Source of the DNA: Betaproteobacteria bacterium UBA7395
GTDB taxonomy: Bacteria; Pseudomonadota; Gammaproteobacteria; Burkholderiales; Rhodocyclaceae
DNA: 6,370 nt
Direction: 5' to 3'
NCBI GenBank assembly: GCA_002470165.1
Contig: DKNF01000133.1
Coordinates: forward strand, 1-6,370
This document shows, piece by piece, positions 5,508 to 6,370 of this stretch (its first letter is position 1; each line of letters begins with the position of its first letter). The position numbers were made by a program, and so were the translations under genes. The notes beneath the pieces are model-generated. The model saw only the letters and a list, made by a program, of their open reading frames with translations, was not told the origin of the DNA and did not search any database.

Positions 5508-6370
5508 TCACCGACCGTGCCAGTAGCGCGCAGCTTGCCGGCGCGTCGCATCGATCGTCACACCGGCCGGCGCCATCCGGATGCGCAGCGCGCCGTCGCG
5601 ATCGGTACGCCATTGCCGCGCCTGCGTCGCGGCGTAGCGGGCGACGACGTCGGCACGCGGGTGACCGAAGCGGTTGCGGTAGCCAACCGAATAGATCACC
5701 TCGCCCGCCCCAACGGCTTCGACAAAAGCCGGCGTGGACGAACCGCGGGCGCCGTGATGCGGCACCAGCAGCAGGTCGGCGCGCAAGGCGGCGGCATCGC
5801 GTTCGACCATGGCGATCTCGTCGACCGCCTCGATATCGCCGGTCAACAACATGCGGCGCCCGCCGGCATCCACCGCCAGCACGCAGGACAGCGAGTTGCG
5901 CCGGGTCGTCTGCAGATAGGCCTGCGGCGCCGGATGCAGGATGCGGAAATCGACGTCGTCCCAGCGCCAGCCCTGCCCGGCCGCGCACAACTCGCCGCCC
6001 ACTTCCGGGGCCGAGGACAACAGGCGATCCGCCGGCACGGCCGCCAGCAGGGAAGCCAGCCCGCCGGCATGATCGGCGTCACCGTGGGTGACCAGCACTT
6101 TGTCGAGGCGGCGCACGCCCAGCCAGCGCAGATAGGGAACGAGCACCCGCTGGCCGGCGTCGGCATCGGCGTTGTAGCGCGGCCCGGGATCGTAGACCAT
6201 GGCGTGCGCGTGGGTCCGGATCACCACCGCCTGCCCCTGGCCGACGTCGAGCACGTCGATCCACGCCTCGCCCGGCGGCGGCAGTTGTGCCGGCCAGAAT
6301 ACCGCCGGCACCATCAGCACCAGCCCCAGCCATTTGCCCGGCACCGCGCGCGGCAGCAGGCACAGCGCCA
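5508..6370 (-). CDS. comEC: ComEC/Rec2 DNA uptake protein, C-terminal part with metallo-beta-lactamase domain (5' end outside window)
   Basis: The frame stays open to the window edge with no stop and continues upstream of the GTG at 6344 (…LCLLPRAVPGKWLG), so this is the C-terminal 286 residues of a larger protein. ComEC is the inner-membrane channel that moves single-stranded DNA into the cytoplasm during natural transformation. A last hydrophobic segment (near 6344-6290) precedes the metallo-beta-lactamase domain. Numbered from the valine at 6344, it shows DVGQGQA (D33), the metal motif THGDADH (H87, D89, D91, H92), LLTGDIE (D170) and PHHG (H196-H197). These are the expected ligands of the ComEC-type domain, proposed to degrade or process the non-transported strand. 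The typical closing strands (SVGYRNRFGHP and the following WRTDRDGALRI) are present, so the C-terminus is intact. It leads an operon with two hydrolases; its own promoter lies outside the window. Confidence 0.95.
   Translation of the reverse strand, partial: ALCLLPRAVPGKWLGLVLMVPAVFWPAQLPPPGEAWIDVLDVGQGQAVVIRTHAHAMVYDPGPRYNADADAGQRVLVPYLRWLGVRRLDKVLVTHGDADHAGGLASLLAAVPADRLLSSAPEVGGELCAAGQGWRWDDVDFRILHPAPQAYLQTTRRNSLSCVLAVDAGGRRMLLTGDIEAVDEIAMVERDAAALRADLLLVPHHGARGSSTPAFVEAVGAGEVIYSVGYRNRFGHPRADVVARYAATQARQWRTDRDGALRIRMAPAGVTIDATRRQAARYWHGR

Noticed and set aside
5011..5988. A 325-codon minus-strand frame spanning comEC and the first hydrolase
   Set aside because: Arg-rich shadow in another frame of two well-supported genes; it crosses their boundary and resembles neither.

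Overview
The window is GC-rich and densely coding, and looks like the chromosome of a betaproteobacterium. I favour the Rhodocyclales (Dechloromonas/Azonexus-like). That placement rests on my memory of the protein families and on composition, not on a search. I see no insertion sequence, phage gene, CRISPR array, tRNA or rRNA. Seven genes account for almost all of it; two are cut by the window edges.

Layout. Right part, minus strand, transcribed leftward: the 3' end of comEC (DNA uptake channel, metallo-beta-lactamase domain, 5508-6370), then two different alpha/beta hydrolases (4629-5483 and 3880-4632). They are separated by 24 nt and then joined by an ATGA start/stop overlap, which is a tight co-transcribed unit. 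It ends tail-to-tail with a plus-strand gamma carbonic anhydrase-like gene (3362-3883). The two convergent genes share a CTAG, so both stop codons lie in the same four bases. Left part, minus strand: an SLC13-type permease with two inserted RCK_C (TrkA-C) domains (1416-3212), a small MazG-like nucleotide pyrophosphohydrolase (1018-1374) and a DUF3095 protein (1-1011, C-terminus outside the window). These three form a probable operon. The only real intergenic region is 3213-3361, between the divergent carbonic anhydrase and permease genes. It contains a conspicuous AT-rich island with a 12-bp perfect palindrome.

How the genes may work together. The comEC unit combines DNA import with two hydrolases of unknown substrate, and the link may be positional only. 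The left operon is more suggestive. DUF3095 carries two motifs spaced like the metal-binding aspartates of class III cyclase or GGDEF folds. The neighbouring enzyme cleaves nucleotides, and the permease carries domains of a class known in other proteins to bind small regulatory ligands, including cyclic dinucleotides. A nucleotide-signal-controlled transporter module is a testable hypothesis, not something the sequence proves. At the permease/pyrophosphohydrolase junction, a potential hairpin covers the ribosome binding site of a gene that must start with TTG, which suggests translational coupling.
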